Below, one piece after another: positions 5,003 through 5,800 of a DNA stretch of 5,800 nucleotides. This stretch comes from Planctomycetaceae bacterium. GTDB taxonomy: Bacteria; Planctomycetota; Planctomycetia; Pirellulales; Thermoguttaceae. The notes under the pieces were generated by a model, which saw only the letters and a list, made by a program, of their open reading frames with translations, ran no database searches and was not told the origin of the DNA. Location of the stretch: NCBI GenBank assembly GCA_031288955.1, contig JAITQJ010000303.1, forward strand, positions 1 to 5,800, read 5' to 3'. Within the stretch, counting starts at the first letter, position 1, and every line of letters begins with the position of its first letter. Position numbers and translations under genes: made by a program.

Positions 5003-5752
5003 ATGCCTTATACTCCTGAACCTGCCGCTTCGTCTTGGTTTCGTTGGAAAAGTTTCCTCGACGTTCCGTTGGCTTTATTGCTTGTAATACCGGCGTTGCC
5101 TCTCGTGCTGCTTGCGGTTGTTGTTGTGAAACTGACATCTAAAGGTCCCGGCATTTACAAACAGGTACGCTGCGGTCTCGACGGCAAAGTCTTTACGATT
5201 TATAAAATCCGCTCAATGCGGGCAAATGCCGAAGCGGCAACCGGTGCCGTTTGGTGTGCCAGAAAAGACAATCGTATTACGGCGGTCGGCAAAATTATCA
5301 GAGCAACGCATATCGACGAATTGCCGCAACTGTACAACGTTCTCTGCGGCGAAATGTCGCTTGTCGGACCGCGTCCTGAACGACCGGAGTTTGTCGGCGA
5401 ACTGGAACTGCGTATTGATGGTTATGCGTACCGCTTGAATGTGAAGCCCGGTATAACGGGCTTGGCGCAGTTAAACCAGGCTTCCGACGTTGATTTGCGT
5501 GATGTCCGCCGTAAGTTAGTGTATGATTTTGATTACATAGAACACGCTTCGCCGCTGCTGGACTTGCGTTTGATTTTCTGCACCTCGCTTAAAGTGCTGA
5601 AGATGTGTAATCCGTTGATGTTGTCGCTTTTCGGCTTGCGGCGCACAGCAGACGTTGTGTCTTGGGCTTCGGCAGACAGCACCAGTACATACTCGGTACA
5701 CAAAGATGAAGAACGTTTATCAAAGATATTCCTGAAACAAACGGCAACGTGA
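5003..5752 (+). CDS. Undecaprenyl-phosphate sugar-phosphate transferase (bacterial sugar transferase, PglC/WcaJ catalytic type)
   Basis: This monotopic phosphoglycosyl transferase moves a sugar phosphate from a UDP-sugar to undecaprenyl phosphate, the first membrane step of many exopolysaccharide, O-antigen and glycoprotein glycans. The 249-residue product has one N-terminal re-entrant hydrophobic segment (about 21-42), GPGIYKQVRCG (48-58), FTIYKIRSM (64-72), the catalytic Asp105-Glu106 dyad in HIDELPQLYNVL (103-114), GEMSLVGPRPERPEF (116-130) and VKPGITGLAQLN (147-158). It lacks the extra N-terminal helices of WcaJ/WbaP, so it is the short form. After the catalytic core a tail of about 50 residues (200-249) is less conserved. 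I chose the ATG at 5003 from the promoter position and because this gives the usual short lead before the hydrophobic segment. Upstream frame reads through the tRNA gene and is an artefact. Cys57 replaces the more usual Val in QxRxG. The sugar cannot be predicted. Confidence 0.88.
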   Translation: MPYTPEPAASSWFRWKSFLDVPLALLLVIPALPLVLLAVVVVKLTSKGPGIYKQVRCGLDGKVFTIYKIRSMRANAEAATGAVWCARKDNRITAVGKIIRATHIDELPQLYNVLCGEMSLVGPRPERPEFVGELELRIDGYAYRLNVKPGITGLAQLNQASDVDLRDVRRKLVYDFDYIEHASPLLDLRLIFCTSLKVLKMCNPLMLSLFGLRRTADVVSWASADSTSTYSVHKDEERLSKIFLKQTAT

Positions 5753-5753
5753 T

Positions 5754-5800
5754 TTATTCCTTCCCAAAAATCATTGCGCCAACTACGGCGGCTTCGTTTA
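5754..5800 (-). CDS. Possible C-terminal end of a convergent gene, cut by the window edge
   Basis: Reading leftwards from the right edge, one minus-strand frame gives NEAAVVGAMIFGKE and stops at TAA (5756-5754). This would be the 3' end of a gene convergent with the sugar-phosphate transferase, only 1 bp from its stop codon. The alternating hydrophobic/glycine pattern looks protein-like, but 14 open codons are expected by chance about half the time. No family is recognisable. Nothing resembling a terminator lies between the two stop codons. Confidence 0.38.
   Translation of the reverse strand, partial: NEAAVVGAMIFGKE

Overview
The window looks like ordinary chromosomal DNA of a Gram-negative-type, flagellated bacterium. 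I favour a member of the Planctomycetota or a relative, with moderate confidence. The reasons are a very large hook protein with big central insertions, flagellar and polysaccharide genes scattered singly rather than in operons, a zinc-type MtaA/UroD-family methyltransferase, weak or absent Shine-Dalgarno sites on most genes, and a tRNA without an encoded CCA. No mobile element, CRISPR array, phage gene or obvious defence system is visible.

Layout. At the left edge, bases 1-52 hold the first 17 codons of a minus-strand gene with a textbook ribosome binding site and a plausible promoter. A 239-bp AT-rich gap follows, with an 11-T run and a small inverted repeat. Next, also on the minus strand, is a UroD/MtaA-family methyltransferase (292-1335) whose promoter appears to give a leaderless mRNA. 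A 237-bp divergent intergenic region separates it from flgE (1573-3696, plus strand), which encodes a 707-residue flagellar hook protein. Between flgE and the next gene is a palindromic intergenic repeat (3721-3767). It is followed by a family 2 polyprenyl-phosphate glycosyltransferase (3815-4783), a tRNA-Leu(UAG) gene (4808-4889) and a monotopic sugar-phosphate transferase that would start exopolysaccharide or O-antigen-type glycan synthesis (5003-5752). The last 47 bases probably hold the 3' end of a convergent minus-strand gene.

How the parts relate. The two glycan enzymes are compatible with one envelope-glycan role: one loads a sugar phosphate onto undecaprenyl phosphate, and the other makes a polyprenyl-phosphate-linked sugar donor. 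However, each gene on the right half has its own candidate promoter (TTGCGT/TATAAA, TTGATA/AATAAT for the tRNA, and TTGTGT/extended TATAAT), so this looks like a row of single-gene units rather than one operon. The hook gene stands alone with no flagellar neighbours in view. Three open frames extend upstream of the true starts (into the divergent region, the palindromic repeat and the tRNA). I shortened each, using family alignment and promoter position.

I did not find a convincing undescribed system. The points most worth a second look are the palindromic repeat that overlaps a promoter, the leaderless promoter arrangement, the insertion modules in FlgE, and the tRNA promoter hidden in the end of the glycosyltransferase gene.
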